Source: Lysobacteraceae bacterium (GTDB lineage: Bacteria; Pseudomonadota; Gammaproteobacteria; Xanthomonadales; Xanthomonadaceae). From it: a DNA stretch of 64,000 bases. The notes below the pieces were generated by a model. The model was not told where the DNA came from, did not search any database, and saw nothing but the letters and a program-made list of their open reading frames with translations. The position numbers and the translations under genes were made by a program. The first letter of the stretch is position 1; each line of letters starts with the position of its first letter. The stretch is taken from positions 62,001-126,000 of the forward strand of contig BPKJ01000001.1 in assembly GCA_026005075.1 (NCBI GenBank), given 5' to 3'. Shown one piece after another: positions 1-11,361 of the stretch.

Positions 1-559
1 GCAATGCCTGCTTGTCGGCCAGCCGGATCCCGAGATGGGCGGCGATGGTATCGGCGATGCGCGACGGGTCGTCGATGCCGGCAATGGTCGACAGCAGCTC
101 GGGCGGAATCTTGCGATTCATCTTGACGTACTGCTCGAACAGCGAGAGCAGCGATCGCAGGGTGACCTCGATCTCGCGCTCGCTGACGGTGTACTCGGGG
201 GGCAGCTCGACCACCTTGGCCACCTGCGCACCCGACTTCTCGGACAGCTGCTCGATCCGCACCCTCGACACGCCCTCGACCAGGACCTTGATCGTCCCGT
301 CCGGGAGTTTGAGGAGCTGCAACACCTGCGCCAACGCACCGACCTGGTAGAGGTCCTTCGGCCCGGGTTCGTCGACGTCCGGCACCTTCTGCGCGACCAG
401 CACGATCTCGCGCCCCTGCTCCATGGCGAGCTCGAGCGCACGGACCGAGCGCTCCCGCCCGACGAACAGCGGGATCACCATCTGCGGATAGACCACCACA
501 TCACGCAGGGGCAGGACCGGAACGTCCACCCGTGGCGTCTTTTCTTGCTCCGACATCAT
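1..559 (-). CDS. lon: Lon protease, N-terminal part (cut by window edge)
   Basis: The minus-strand frame opens with MSEQEKTPRVDVPVLPLRDV and continues through VYPQMVIPLFVGRE, the substrate-binding N-terminal domain of ATP-dependent protease Lon. About 185 residues are present; the AAA+ and Ser-Lys protease domains lie beyond base 1. Lon degrades misfolded and regulatory proteins in the cytoplasm. Two adjacent ATG codons (559 and 556) are possible starts; a GGAGA ribosome site around 565-569 serves either. It is the last gene of the tig-clpP-clpX-lon chaperone/protease series on this strand, 155 bases after clpX. Confidence 0.93.
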   Translation of the reverse strand, partial: MMSEQEKTPRVDVPVLPLRDVVVYPQMVIPLFVGRERSVRALELAMEQGREIVLVAQKVPDVDEPGPKDLYQVGALAQVLQLLKLPDGTIKVLVEGVSRVRIEQLSEKSGAQVAKVVELPPEYTVSEREIEVTLRSLLSLFEQYVKMNRKIPPELLSTIAGIDDPSRIADTIAAHLGIRLADKQAL

Positions 560-714
560 GTCTTCTCCAGTTCGGTGGGCCACCGCCCTCGCCGCGGAAG
601 ATGGGGGCCGCCGCGCATCCGCTCAAGTGCAGGATGCGCCCGCGACGGCAGGGCGGCAAGCGGCAGCACCCCGACCGGGAGGGGCGCGGCAGGGGCGGCG
701 CGGGGCCCGGCGGG

Positions 715-2007
<1,293 letters not shown>

Positions 2008-2135
2008 GCTGCCTTGCCTGCCTGCGCCCCCCTTGGCGGGGGCATCCGGAGAATACCACAGGGCCGCCGTGCCACCAGGGCAAACGGGGCCCGCCGGGAC
2101 CATCACCCCGGATCATGGGGCCGTTCGGGCCGGAC

Positions 2136-2757
2136 TCAACCGGGCCTGACCGTCTCGTCGCTGCGACGCTCGATCACGCTGTCGATCAGACCGTAGGCCG
2201 CAGCGTCCGCAGCGCTCATGAAATGATCGCGATCCGTGTCGCGGGCGATCCGTTCCAGCGGCTGGCCGGTGTGCTCGGCGAGGATGTGGTTGAGGCGGTC
2301 GCGCAGGGCGAGGATCTCGCGGGTATGGATCTCGATGTCGCTGGCCTGGCCCTGGTAGCCGCCCAGCGGCTGGTGGATCATCACCCGGGAATGCGGGAGG
2401 GCGTGAGCGCTTGCCCTTGGCACCCGCGGCCAGCAGCAGCGCGCCCATGCTCGCCGCCTGCCCGACGCACATGGTGACCACGTCGGGCTTGATGAACTGC
2501 ATCGTGTCGTAGATGGCCAGCCCGGCGGTCACCACGCCGCCCGGGCTGTTGATGTAGAGGCTGATGTCCTTGTCCGGATTCTCCGACTCGAGGAACAGCA
2601 GCTGGGCGACCACCAGATTGGCAACGTGGTCGTCGATCGGACCGACCAGAAAGATCACCCGCTCCTTGAGCAGCCGCGAGTAGATGTCGTAGGCACGCTC
2701 ACCCCTGCTGGTCTGTTCGACCACCATGGGCACGAGGTTGAGGTTGCGAATGCTCAT
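2136..2757 (-). CDS. clpP: ClpP protease subunit, interrupted by a one-base frameshift
   Basis: The first frame gives [20 protein letters not shown] through [19 protein letters not shown], with catalytic Ser in the GQAASMGA motif. The second frame resumes with [15 protein letters not shown] (catalytic His region) and runs to the end at 2136. Joined, they make a normal 207-residue ClpP. The break is at about 2408-2411, where one extra C seems to sit in what should be a Lys-Arg-Tyr-Ala-Leu stretch. The start at 2757 follows a GGGAGGA ribosome site. As written, the protein would lose its His and Asp. An assembly error is more likely than real loss, because tig, clpX and lon around it are intact. 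Confidence 0.93.
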
Positions 2758-2810
2758 CGATCCTCCCGTCTGGAGCGAATCCGGAACCGGCCCGACGCCG
2801 GGGCCACCCA

Positions 2811-4118
2811 TCAGGCGGCACCCGCCGGCCGCATCACCTCCGCGAAGGTGAGCTGCTCGACGGTCAGGTCGGAGTGGTCGGCGATCCAGTCGATCACCTG
2901 GTCCTCGATCACCCTGCTCTCCAGCCCGCGCATGAGCTGCGGGTCGTTGCGGTAGAGCTCGATGACCTGCATCGGATCCTCGTAGGTGGAGGCGATGGTG
3001 GCGAGCATCTCGTTCAGGCGATCCTGGTCGAGGCGGATCTGGTTCTGCCGCGCCAGCTCGCCCAGCAGCACCGCCGCCGCCACCCGCTGCCTCGCCATCG
3101 GACGCAGGCTTTCCGGCTCGATCTGCACGTCCTTCTGCCCGCGCTGCTTCGCCTGCTCCCTGGCCTGCGCCACGAGCGCCTGCAACTCGGCGTCGACCAG
3201 CCCCGCGGGCAGTTCGAGGTCCGGATGCAGCTCGAGCAGCTTCTTGACCACATCGAGCTTGAGGCGGTGCATCAGCGCACCCTTCAGCTCCCGCTCGAGG
3301 TTGGCACGCACTTCCTTGCGGAAGGTCTCCAGCCCACCCTCGGTGATGCCGAAGCTGGCCATGAAGGCCTCGTCCAGCTCCGGAAGCCGCGCCTCGGAGA
3401 CACGGATCACCTTGAGGTGCATCGTCCCGGCCTTGCCCTTGAGCGCGTCCAGCTGGTGGTTCTCGGGAAACTGGATCTCGAACTCGGTGGTGTCACCCGC
3501 GGACAGCCCCTCGAGCCTGGTCTCGATCTGCTCGAACACGGCACCGCTGCCGATCACCGTGCCCGAGCGCTCCTCGCCCTCGGCCGGATAGCGCGTGCCG
3601 TCGACCACGACGTGCGACTCGAACAGGACCATGTCCTTGGCCTGCGCCGGACGCTCCACCGGCACCCACTGCCGGCGCTGCATGCGCAGGGTCTCGATCA
3701 TCTGGTCGACATCGGACTCCTCGACGCTGGCGGTCGGGCGCTTGACCTTGAGTCCGGAGACGTCGATCCGGGGAACCTGAGGCATCACCTCGAAGGTGGC
3801 GACGTAGCGGAACTCGCCGTCGCTGGGCACGCCGGTGGTCTCGATGGAGGGCGGCAGCACCGGGCGCAGGTTCTCCTTGCGCAGTGCCTCGTTGAAGCTC
3901 TCCCGGATCACCTCGGACACCGCCTCGCCGCGCACCTGGGCACCGAAGCGCTGCTCGATCACCTTGGCCGGCACCTTGCCGGGACGGAATCCCTTCAGGC
4001 GCACCGTGCGCGCAAGGTCACGCAGCCGCTGCGAGACCTGCGACTCCAGCTGCTCGGCAGGAACGCTGACGGTGAGCTTGCGAACGAGAGGGCTGGGTTG
4101 TTCGACCGAAACTTGCAT
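2811..4118 (-). CDS. tig: Trigger factor, ribosome-associated chaperone and prolyl isomerase
   Basis: This 435-residue protein begins [20 protein letters not shown]. It carries the ribosome-docking GFRPGKVP motif (about residues 43-50), the FKBP-like peptidyl-prolyl isomerase middle domain ([20 protein letters not shown] region) and the long helical C-terminal arm. Length matches the family (E. coli 432). Trigger factor binds nascent chains at the ribosome exit. It is followed after 53 bases by clpP, and its 5' side faces the tRNA cluster. Confidence 0.97.
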   Translation of the reverse strand: MQVSVEQPSPLVRKLTVSVPAEQLESQVSQRLRDLARTVRLKGFRPGKVPAKVIEQRFGAQVRGEAVSEVIRESFNEALRKENLRPVLPPSIETTGVPSDGEFRYVATFEVMPQVPRIDVSGLKVKRPTASVEESDVDQMIETLRMQRRQWVPVERPAQAKDMVLFESHVVVDGTRYPAEGEERSGTVIGSGAVFEQIETRLEGLSAGDTTEFEIQFPENHQLDALKGKAGTMHLKVIRVSEARLPELDEAFMASFGITEGGLETFRKEVRANLERELKGALMHRLKLDVVKKLLELHPDLELPAGLVDAELQALVAQAREQAKQRGQKDVQIEPESLRPMARQRVAAAVLLGELARQNQIRLDQDRLNEMLATIASTYEDPMQVIELYRNDPQLMRGLESRVIEDQVIDWIADHSDLTVEQLTFAEVMRPAGAA

Positions 4119-4229
4119 GACGACTCCTGGGGCAGCCAGCGCCTCGCCTGTCCGACGCGCCGGGATGGGAACTCACCCCCGTCGGCGCAAAGCCCCATCG
4201 CGTCAGCCGCCCCGAGCGCACCTTCGAGC

Positions 4230-4314
4230 TGGTGCGAAAGGAGAGACTCGAACTCTCACGGGTTACCCCACTGGAACCTAAATCCAGCGCGTCTACCAGT
4301 TCCGCCACTTTCGC
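4230..4314 (-). tRNA. tRNA-Leu (anticodon TAG)
   Basis: An 85-base type-II tRNA with acceptor GCGAAAG/CTTTCGC, a long variable arm, loop TTTAGGT (anticodon TAG) and encoded CCA. It is the last of five co-directional tRNAs, 111 bases upstream of tig. Confidence 0.95.
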
Positions 4315-4358
4315 CTAGGGCCGATCGGAAGATCTTGGTGTCCCGCAGGGAGTCGAGA

Positions 4359-4434
4359 TGGTGGGCCGTCAAGGATTCGAACCTTGGACCTACTGATTAA
4401 GAGTCAGCTGCTCTACCAACTGAGCTAACGGCCC
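4359..4434 (-). tRNA. tRNA-Lys (anticodon CTT)
   Basis: A 76-base tRNA with acceptor GGGCCGT/ACGGCCC, anticodon loop CTCTTAA (anticodon CTT), a T arm containing GGTTCGAATCC, and encoded CCA. Confidence 0.95.
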
Positions 4435-4495
4435 ATCTGAACTCTGCGCCGCCCTGGGGCGGCTTCAAGATGCGTATTGTGCCGCATCTTGGGAC

Positions 4496-4573
4496 TGGGG
4501 TGGAAGACGGGATTCGAACCCGCGACACCTGGAATCACAATCCAGTGCTCTAACCAACTGAGCTACATCCACC
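4496..4573 (-). tRNA. tRNA-His (anticodon GTG)
   Basis: The anticodon loop TTGTGAT gives GTG. The extra 5' G (G-1) facing a C discriminator, the hallmark of tRNA-His, is present, and CCA is encoded. The acceptor stem (GTGGATG/CTTCCAC) appears to contain one T-T mismatch at pair 6-67. Confidence 0.93.
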
Positions 4574-4654
4574 ATCGACGCTTCCCGCACCCGCCGGCAT
4601 CCACCCCGGCGGGCCCCGGCACCGAACCCGGCGCCGGCCCTGCTGGCCGCGCCA

Positions 4655-4731
4655 TGGCGCGCCCGACAGGAATCGAACCTGCAACCGCCGGCTTAGAAGG
4701 CCGGTGCTCTATCCAGTTGAGCTACGGGCGC
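4655..4731 (-). tRNA. tRNA-Arg (anticodon TCT)
   Basis: Acceptor GCGCCCG/CGGGCGC, anticodon stem CCGGC/GCCGG with loop CTTCTAA (anticodon TCT, reading AGA), and encoded CCA. Length is 77 bases. Confidence 0.95.
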
Positions 4732-4777
4732 CTTGAGCCATGCGGTCTTCCGCGAGCCGGGACCGCCCCTCGCCCGA

Positions 4778-4854
4778 TGGTCGGGGTAGAGGGATTCGAA
4801 CCCCCGACGTCCAGCTCCCAAAGCTGGCGCTCTACCAGGCTGAGCTATACCCCG
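4778..4854 (-). tRNA. tRNA-Pro (anticodon TGG)
   Basis: Acceptor CGGGGTA/TACCCCG, anticodon stem CCAGC/GCTGG with loop TTTGGGA (anticodon TGG), and encoded CCA. This is the first gene of the tRNA operon, just downstream of its promoter. Confidence 0.95.
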
Positions 4855-4895
4855 GGACTTCGGTTCGCGGGCACCAGCGCCACGAAAGGCTGCAA

Positions 4896-4924
4896 ATCTT
4901 AGGCATCCCGACGCATTCCGTCAA
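4896..4924 (-). promoter_or_regulatory. Sigma70-type promoter of the tRNA operon
   Basis: On the minus strand, TTGACG (4924-4919) and TAAGAT (4901-4896) are separated by exactly 17 bases and sit about 40 bases upstream of tRNA-Pro. This is the best -35/-10 pair I found in the window. Confidence 0.75.
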
Positions 4925-4984
4925 TCGCCGGCCCGGACCCGCTTCAGCCGCTATGCTGGGCACCCCATCCTGCGGAGACCGCCC

Positions 4985-5719
4985 ATGCCACCCTTGCCGA
5001 TCCGCCTGTTGAGCCTCGCCATGGCCCTGTGCAGCCTGGTCGCGTGCGGGGACCACGAGGCACGGCAAGCCGCCCTGGCCGCACAGCAGCAGGCGCGCGC
5101 CGAGGCCGAAGCGCGCGAGGGGCAGGCGCGGGTCGACGAGGTGCTTCGCAGCGGGCAGATCGAGCTTGCCTACGCCTACGCGGCCGAGATCGTGCGTCGC
5201 CACCCCGGCACCGCGGCCGGGCGGGCCCTCGCCCAGCGACTCCCCGAGCTCGAGGCCGCGGCGGGCGAGGCCGCGGAGGCGCGGCGCCTGCGTGCCCTGT
5301 GGACCTACCATGCCGTGGACGACGCCGAGGCCGGCGGGACCGTGCGCACCGCCTACATCCGGGGCACCGCGATCGAGCAGGAAAACGCGCCGGCCGTCCG
5401 CCTCGTCCTCCGCCGCCATCCCGCCTGGGGCCAGAGCATCTACCTGCTGATGGACCACGGAGGCGACTTCGCCTGCGCCGAGCTTTGCGAGGTTCCGCTG
5501 ACCGTGGACCGGGAGGCACCGACCACGGTCCGCATCAGCCGGGCCAAGGACAACGTCCCGCCCGCGGTGTTCATCGAGGACGACGCGCGGCTGATGCCGG
5601 TGATCGAGCAGGCCCACGAGCTGATCCTCGCGCTGCCCGTGCAGGACGGCCGGCGCATCGCCTACCGGTTCGAGGTCGGCGGCCTCGACCCGGACCGGCT
5701 TCAGGCCGCGCCGGAGTGA
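4985..5719 (+). CDS. Predicted lipoprotein of unknown function
   Basis: This 244-residue protein has a short lipoprotein signal (SLAMALCSLVAC) whose lipobox L-V-A-C puts the acylated Cys at residue 21. An Ala/Glu/Arg-rich helical stretch follows (residues 25-100), then a mixed domain with a cysteine pair (FACAELCEV). The start follows GGAGA at 4974-4978. I do not recognise a named family. It stands alone on the plus strand, convergent with the aminotransferase and divergent from the tRNA operon. It probably sits in the periplasm attached to a membrane. Confidence 0.8.
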   Translation: MPPLPIRLLSLAMALCSLVACGDHEARQAALAAQQQARAEAEAREGQARVDEVLRSGQIELAYAYAAEIVRRHPGTAAGRALAQRLPELEAAAGEAAEARRLRALWTYHAVDDAEAGGTVRTAYIRGTAIEQENAPAVRLVLRRHPAWGQSIYLLMDHGGDFACAELCEVPLTVDREAPTTVRISRAKDNVPPAVFIEDDARLMPVIEQAHELILALPVQDGRRIAYRFEVGGLDPDRLQAAPE

Positions 5720-5743
5720 GCCTCCGGCCCCGCGGCCCGCGTC

Positions 5744-7140
5744 CTAGCCCGCGACCGCGCGCGCCTGCCCCGCCTGTTCGTCGGCGAAGCGGGAGAGCGC
5801 CCTTTGCAGGGCATCGAACAGTTCGTCCACCTGTGCCTCGGTGATCACCAGCGGCGGGCAGATCGCCACGGTGTCGCCGGGCAGGGCCCGCACGATCAGG
5901 CCTTCCTCCTGGGCAAGGGCGGCGAGGCGGAAAGCCGCCTTGGCGCTGGCGTCGAAGCGCCTGCGCGTGCCCGGATCGGCCACCAGCTCGAGGCCACCGA
6001 GCAGTCCCCGCCCGCGGACGTGGCCGACGAACGGCAGCCCTGCAGAGCCTGCAGGCGCTTCTGGAAATGGACGCCGGTGCGCGCGGCATGGCCCACGATG
6101 TCGCGCTCCTCGAACAGCTCGAGATTGCGCAGCGCGACCGCCGCCGCCACCGGGTGGCCGCTGTAGGTGAAGCCGTGGGCGAACGCGCCCAGCTTCTCGC
6201 TGGGCTCGATCAGGGCCTCGTGCATCCAGTCGGGCACCGCCACCGCGCTGATCGGCAGGTAGGCGGAGGACAGCGCCTTGGCCAGCGAGACGGTGTCGGG
6301 GACCATGTCCATGGCCTCGCAGCCCATGGGCGTACCCAGCCTGCCGAACCCGCAGATGACCTCGTCGTCGATCAGCAGGATGTCGTGGCGGTCGAGAACC
6401 GCGCGAATCTTCGGGTAGTAGGTTTCCGGAGGCACGATCAGGCCACCGGCGCCCATGATCGGCTCGGCGATCATGGCCGCGATCGTGTCGGGATCCTCGC
6501 GCTCGATCAGCGCTTCCAGCTCGGCGGCGAGGCGGGTGGCGAACTGCTCGTCGCTCTCGCCCTCCTCGGCATGGCGGAAGGCATGCGGGCAGGCCGTGTG
6601 CAGCACGCCGTCGATGGGCAGGTCGAAATGGGCGTGGAAGGCGGGCAGCCCGGTGAGGCTGGCCGCGGCCACGGTCACCCCGTGGTAGCCGTGCAGGCGC
6701 GCGATGATCTTCTTCTTCCGCGGCCGGCCGATCACATTGTTGTAGTAGCGGACCAGCTTGACCTGGGTGTCGTTGGCATCCGAGCCGGAGTTGCCGTACA
6801 GGAACTTCCAGGGGCCGGTGTGACGGCGCGAGGCGGGCATCCACGCCTGCAGGCGCTCGGCGAGGAGGATGCCGGGCTCGTGGCTGCGGGAGGCGAACAG
6901 CTGCCCGTAGGCCAGCTTCCGCATCTGTGCGGCGGCCGCCTCCACCAGGGCTTCCTCCCCGTACCCCAGCGCCACGCACCAAAGCCCCGCCAGGCCCTCG
7001 ATGTAGCGCCGGCCCTGCCGGTCCCAGACATAGATGCCCTCGCCGCGCTCGATCACCAGCGGTCCGGTTCGCCGGTGCTGGGCGAGGTTGGTGGCCGGAT
7101 GCAGCAGGTGGGTCAGGTCCTTCTCGGCAAGCGGGTCCAT
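5744..7140 (-). CDS. Class III (omega) aminotransferase, one-base frameshift near the C-terminus
   Basis: The sequence starts MDPLAEKDLTHLLHPATNL. It has the fold-type I class III signature: GNSGSDAN, the PLP-contacting LLIDDEVICGFGRLG, and the Schiff-base Lys in SLAKALSSAYLPISAV. It resembles omega-transaminases and putrescine/diamine-pyruvate aminotransferases (SpuC-like), but substrate cannot be read from sequence. At about 6040 the frame changes. One base seems missing in the CAG-GGC-TG-CCG stretch, after which VGHVRGRGLLGGLELVADPG continues to the stop at 5744. Repaired, it would be 465 residues, normal for the family. The single clean indel suggests an assembly error. Confidence 0.88.
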
Positions 7141-7210
7141 GCATGTTTCCTCGATGGGGCGGGCCTTGCAGGCTACCAGCCGCGGGCAGGGCACGGCACG
7201 GTGCCGGGGG

Positions 7211-8645
7211 CTAGCGGGCCTCCACGCGGCCGTAGACGTCCTCGAGGCGGACGATGTCGTCCTCGCCGAAGTAGTCGCCGCACTGCACCTCGATCAGATG
7301 CAGTTCCTCCTCGGTCGGGTTTTCCAGCCGGTGCAGGGTCTCGACCGGGATGTAGGCGCTCTGGTTGCGCTCGAGCAGGAACTCGCGATCGCCGATGCGG
7401 ACCTTCGCGGTACCCCGGACCACGGTCCAGTGCTCGGACCGGCGCGCGTGCTTCTGCAGCGAAAGCACGCCCCCGGGGCGCACCGTCAGCCTCTTTACCT
7501 TGCAGTCCTCCGCATCCTCCAGAACGGTGTAAGCTGCCCCAGGGCCGATGCACGGTGAGGTGATGCTGGGCCGCGTTGTGCCGATCGCGGCGGAGCTGGT
7601 CGACGACGGCGCGCACCGACTGCGAGCGTTCACGGTCGGCCACCAGGATCGCGTCCCCGGCATCGACGATGACGAGATCCTCGACCCCCACCGCCGCCAC
7701 CACCCGGTTGCCGGCATCGACGTAGCAGCGCTCCGACTCGACCAGGATGGCCTGCCCGCGCACGCGGTTGCCGCGAGGATCGGCCTCGCCCAGCTCGCTC
7801 ACCGCCTTCCACGAGCCGATGTCGCTCCAGTCGAAGCGCGCGGGCACCACCGCGCCCCGATCGGCCTTCTCCATGATCGCGTAGTCGATGGAGATGTCCG
7901 GCTGGGCGAGGAAGCGTTCCCGGTCGAAGCGCAGCGGCTCCGCGGCCGCATCGCTGGCCTCGAAGCAGGCCCTCGCCGCACCGAACACGTTGGGTGCAAC
8001 CTTCGCGGCGGCCTCCAGAAGCGCGCCTGCGGCGAAGCAGAACATGCCGGCATTCCAGTAGTAGTCGCCGCTGCTCAGGTAGTCCCTGGCCGTGGCCAGA
8101 TCGGGCTTCTCGACGAAGGCCTCGATGCGCCTGCCATCGTGACCCGCGAGGCCGGTCCCGGCACGGATGTAACCAAACCCGGTCTCCGGATGGCTCGGCC
8201 GGATCCCGAAGGTGACGAGGTGACCGTCGGCGGCCAGCGCCGCGGCCACCCCGACGTCGGCCACGAAGGCATCGATATCCTGGATCAGATGATCGGCCGG
8301 CAGCACCAGCAGCCGGGCCTGCTCGCCATGGCGTGCCGCGACATCCATCGCCGCAAGGACGATGGCCGGCGCGGTGTTGCGGCCGGCCGGCTCGAGCAGG
8401 AAGCGCAGCCGGGTGGCCGCGGCGGCGGGATCGCGTCCGTACTCGTCCCTCGACAGGAAGTGGTATTCCGCCGAGGTCACCGTCAGGACCTCGCCCGCGT
8501 CGGCCACGGCCAGGGCCCGCTTCAGGGTCAGCCCCAGCAGCGACTGCCCGTTGCCCAGCCGCATGAAGGGCTTGGGGTAGCCCTGCCTGGAAACGGGCCA
8601 AAGACGGGTTCCGGCACCGCCGGACAGGATCACGGGAATCAGCAT
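7211..8645 (-). CDS. xanB: Mannose-1-P guanylyltransferase / mannose-6-P isomerase (XanB/ManC type), frameshifted
   Basis: The N-terminal two thirds begin MLIPVILSGGAGTRLWPVSR, the nucleotidyltransferase signature, and include FVEKPDLATA and YYWNAGMFCF. After the frame change near 7532 the cupin-type isomerase domain follows (GGVLSLQKHARRSEHW, then YIPVETLHRLENPTEEEL). Together they form a type II bifunctional enzyme of about 477 residues that makes GDP-mannose for exopolysaccharide or LPS. One extra T in an AGC-TTAC stretch causes the frameshift; removing it restores HRPWGSYTVLED. In Xanthomonas the homologue is XanB. No other polysaccharide genes are adjacent. Confidence 0.9.
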
Positions 8646-8720
8646 GCGAGGCCTCCAGCAAGCATCAGGACCCGCAAGTCTAGCGACACTTGGGGAAACT
8701 TGCTGCGAGGCGCCCCGCCC

Positions 8721-8746
8721 TGCCCCGCCGCCCGAGCGGCGGGGCA
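8721..8746. terminator. Perfect 11-bp GC stem-loop after the secreted hydrolase gene
   Basis: TGCCCCGCCGC and its exact complement enclose a CCGA loop between the hydrolase stop (8762) and the xanB start. There is no T-run on either side, so Rho-independent termination is uncertain. Confidence 0.4.
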
Positions 8747-8761
8747 GGCCAGCGGCCGCAC

Positions 8762-10684
8762 TCAGCGCGCGGCGTTGCTGTTCATCACCGCATTGCGCGA
8801 GGCATCGAGGTACTGCGCCGGATCGCGCATCCCGGTGGTGTGGCATTGGCCGCTGGTGTGGCCGCGGTTCACCCCCCCGGAGAGCTGTCCGTAGACCTTC
8901 TCCACCGTACCGTCCTCCGGATCGCTGAGCACGAGGTCGGAGGCAAAGTTGCAGTAGTCGTTGCGCCACCAGTAGGTGCTGCGGAAGGAGGTCGTGTAGT
9001 AGTTGACCTTGGCCCTCGCCCAGCTCGGAATCCCGGCGAGCCAGGCCGCCGCACCGCTGTAGGTCAGGTTGTCGTTGCTGCCGCAGCCGACGCCGAAGAT
9101 GCCGCCGAGCGCGGCAAGGACCCCGGCGAGATTGGTGCCCTGGTAGGGCGTGCCGACCGACTGGATGAGGCGGCCCGGGCCCGCGTTGTCCAGCCCGCTC
9201 CAGTAGTAGGTGTAAAGATGCAGCGCGGCCGCACCGCCCTGGCTGTGCGCCACGATGCCGAACGAGTTCCAGGTCGCGCCGAAATCGCGGATCAGGCGCG
9301 CGAACGCGTCGTGACTGCGGTTCTTGTTGGGGTCGAGGAAGGTCGATGCGCCGGTGAAATGCGAGCTTGGCCAGACCACGCCGGAGCAGTAGCCGTGGAC
9401 CAGCAGCAGCCGCGAACCGGTGCCCTTGGCCTCGAGCAGCGCCTGCGGACGCGGTCCCATGCGCATGGCCTCGTCGATGGCGAGATCGGGCATCGCCTTG
9501 ACCCGATGCACGGGCAGCGGCAGCGCCAGCGCATCGACCTCGACGAGCGGCACGAAATGGTCCGGATCCTCGATCCTCAAGGCACGCAGCTCGAAGGGCC
9601 CCTGCGCCCCGGATCGGTTCAGCCAGCGGCGGTCGAGGTGGAGGTCCAGCGCGCCCGCCTTGATTTCGCTCATGCCACCGATCCAGGCCACCGGCAGCGG
9701 CCCGCCCTCGGCGTCCCGACCCCAGACCTCGGCCAGCACACGGTAGTGCCGCGACGCCTTGCCACCCACCACCGGCAGGCGGAACACGAAGCGGTCCGCG
9801 GCGTCCTTGGCGACCTGCACGCCCCCGCCCAGGGCGAGGCGGTCCTCGACCACGGGAATGACATGCTCGGCCGTACGCAGCATGCCGGAACCGTCCGGGT
9901 GCCTGCCCTCGACACGGACCTGGGCCAGCCATGAACCGGCCTTGGCGACCTCGAAGCGGGCCCCGAACACGCCATCGCCGGCGCGCCCGTCCTCATGCAG
10001 GCCGTCGTCGAACATCTCGAGGTCGAACCCGGCGCCGTCCGGCGCGGTCAGGTGCAGGCTGGCCTTCTCGATGCCCGCCACCCCCACGCTCGCCCCCTCG
10101 CCCTCGCTCCGCGCCAGCATGGCGACCACCGCCTGGGTCTGCCCCACCTTGTGGCGACGGTGGACCGGATAGGACACCAGTTCGAGATCCGGATCGCCCT
10201 CCAGCAGCACGTAGACCGGTGCCTGGGCGGCCTTGTCGACCAGTTCCAGGGTCCAGTCGCCCGCGGCCAAGCCGTCCAGCTCGTACAGCCTCCCTGAGAC
10301 CGCGGTGTTTCCGAGCGCGAGCGTCGTCGTCCTGCCCGCCTGCGCCAGGGCCTTGGCGTCCATCCACGCATCGCCACGCGGCGAACGCAGGCGGATTGCC
10401 GGCTCGTGGCCGGGCTCGGCCAGAACCATGAACCGGACGCGGCCCTTCTCGACCGGCAGTCGTCCTCCCCAGGTCCAGCCGCCGTCCTTGCCACGCTCCG
10501 GCCTTGCCGGCAGCAGGGCGCTCTTCGAGATCACCGCGGCGCGCGCCGGATCGGCCGGCTGCATGAGTGGAAATTCCTCGGGCGGGCCGGCGAGCTGCTT
10601 GGGAACCAGAGCCGAGGCCAGTGTCGAGGTCGAAGCGAGAAGCAGCGCAGGGCCGAGCGCCCGCGCGAAACGAGATCCGATCAC
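8762..10684 (-). CDS. Secreted alpha/beta hydrolase with N-terminal accessory domains
   Basis: About 640 residues from a GTG at 10684, which has GGGAGGGG upstream. An N-terminal signal peptide (ALGPALLLASTSTLASA) is followed by beta-rich regions with an EDGRAGDGVFGA motif, as in choice-of-anchor/adhesin-like domains. The C-terminal half has an alpha/beta-hydrolase fold with LLVHGYCSG and the nucleophile elbow GIVAHSQGGAAAL. It resembles the xanthomonad proteins annotated as conditioned medium factor, but that name says little about activity. A lipase/esterase-like role outside the cytoplasm is inferred. A 245-base gap separates it from arsC, where I saw nothing else coding. Confidence 0.78.
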   Translation of the reverse strand: MIGSRFARALGPALLLASTSTLASALVPKQLAGPPEEFPLMQPADPARAAVISKSALLPARPERGKDGGWTWGGRLPVEKGRVRFMVLAEPGHEPAIRLRSPRGDAWMDAKALAQAGRTTTLALGNTAVSGRLYELDGLAAGDWTLELVDKAAQAPVYVLLEGDPDLELVSYPVHRRHKVGQTQAVVAMLARSEGEGASVGVAGIEKASLHLTAPDGAGFDLEMFDDGLHEDGRAGDGVFGARFEVAKAGSWLAQVRVEGRHPDGSGMLRTAEHVIPVVEDRLALGGGVQVAKDAADRFVFRLPVVGGKASRHYRVLAEVWGRDAEGGPLPVAWIGGMSEIKAGALDLHLDRRWLNRSGAQGPFELRALRIEDPDHFVPLVEVDALALPLPVHRVKAMPDLAIDEAMRMGPRPQALLEAKGTGSRLLLVHGYCSGVVWPSSHFTGASTFLDPNKNRSHDAFARLIRDFGATWNSFGIVAHSQGGAAALHLYTYYWSGLDNAGPGRLIQSVGTPYQGTNLAGVLAALGGIFGVGCGSNDNLTYSGAAAWLAGIPSWARAKVNYYTTSFRSTYWWRNDYCNFASDLVLSDPEDGTVEKVYGQLSGGVNRGHTSGQCHTTGMRDPAQYLDASRNAVMNSNAAR

Positions 10685-10931
10685 AGCATTCCCCTCCCAG
10701 AGAACCACGTGAACACCGCAGGTTTTGTGTTGCGGCCTGGCGCGCGTCCTGGCGCACCTCCGCGGAACCGGCACCCCGGTCCCTGCCTGCGCGCCCTCCG
10801 GGCACGAGGTTCGGCGCAGGTCACGCCGATCCTGCGATACGGCTCACACGAAGAGCGTGCTCGCGTTCACCGTACCGCGGCGGATGGATGCTGCTCCTGA
10901 ATCCAGCTTGAACGCAAGCCCGGGATTTCCC

Positions 10932-11336
10932 CTAGTCCCCACCCCGTTCCCGGACGGCTTCGCTTCCCCCGGTGGTCCGGCCCGCGCCCTCGATCAGTTC
11001 GAGGACGCGCTCCGGAGGCCGCCCGATGACCGCCCTGTCCCCGCAGACGAGGATCGGACGCTGGATCAGGCGCGGGTGCCGGGCCATCGCCTCGGCGAGC
11101 GCGGCATCGTCCAGGGAAGGATCGGCAAGCCCCAGTTCCGCGTACTCGGGCTCGCCCTCGCGCAGCAGGGCGCGCACCGGCAGGCCGAGGATACGGGCCA
11201 GACGCAGGATTTCCTCGGCATCCGGAGGCTCGCGCAGGTACTCGCGGACCTCGGGGGCATGCCCCTTCCTCGACAGCAGATCGAGCGCCTGCCGGGACTT
11301 GGAGCAACGCGGGTTGTGCCACAGCACGCCGTTCAT
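10932..11336 (-). CDS. arsC: ArsC-family (glutaredoxin-type) reductase
   Basis: This 134-residue thioredoxin-fold protein has the active-site Cys in HNPRCSKSRQALDLL (residue 11). It also has the ArsC arginine region (RHPRLIQRPIL, then DRAVIGRPPERVLEL). Known members reduce arsenate to arsenite with glutaredoxin, though many paralogues have unknown substrates. It lies 25 bases after tdh on the same strand and may be the last gene of an nnrS-decarboxylase-tdh-arsC transcript. No ars operon regulator or efflux gene is near, so a real arsenate role is unproven. Confidence 0.85.
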   Translation of the reverse strand: MNGVLWHNPRCSKSRQALDLLSRKGHAPEVREYLREPPDAEEILRLARILGLPVRALLREGEPEYAELGLADPSLDDAALAEAMARHPRLIQRPILVCGDRAVIGRPPERVLELIEGAGRTTGGSEAVRERGGD

Positions 11337-11361
11337 TGCGGATGCCTCCCCAGCGTCTGCC

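Noticed and set aside
10685-10931. Gene in the gap between the secreted hydrolase and arsC
   Set aside because: Open frames here lack ribosome sites and plausible protein composition; I see only intergenic DNA.
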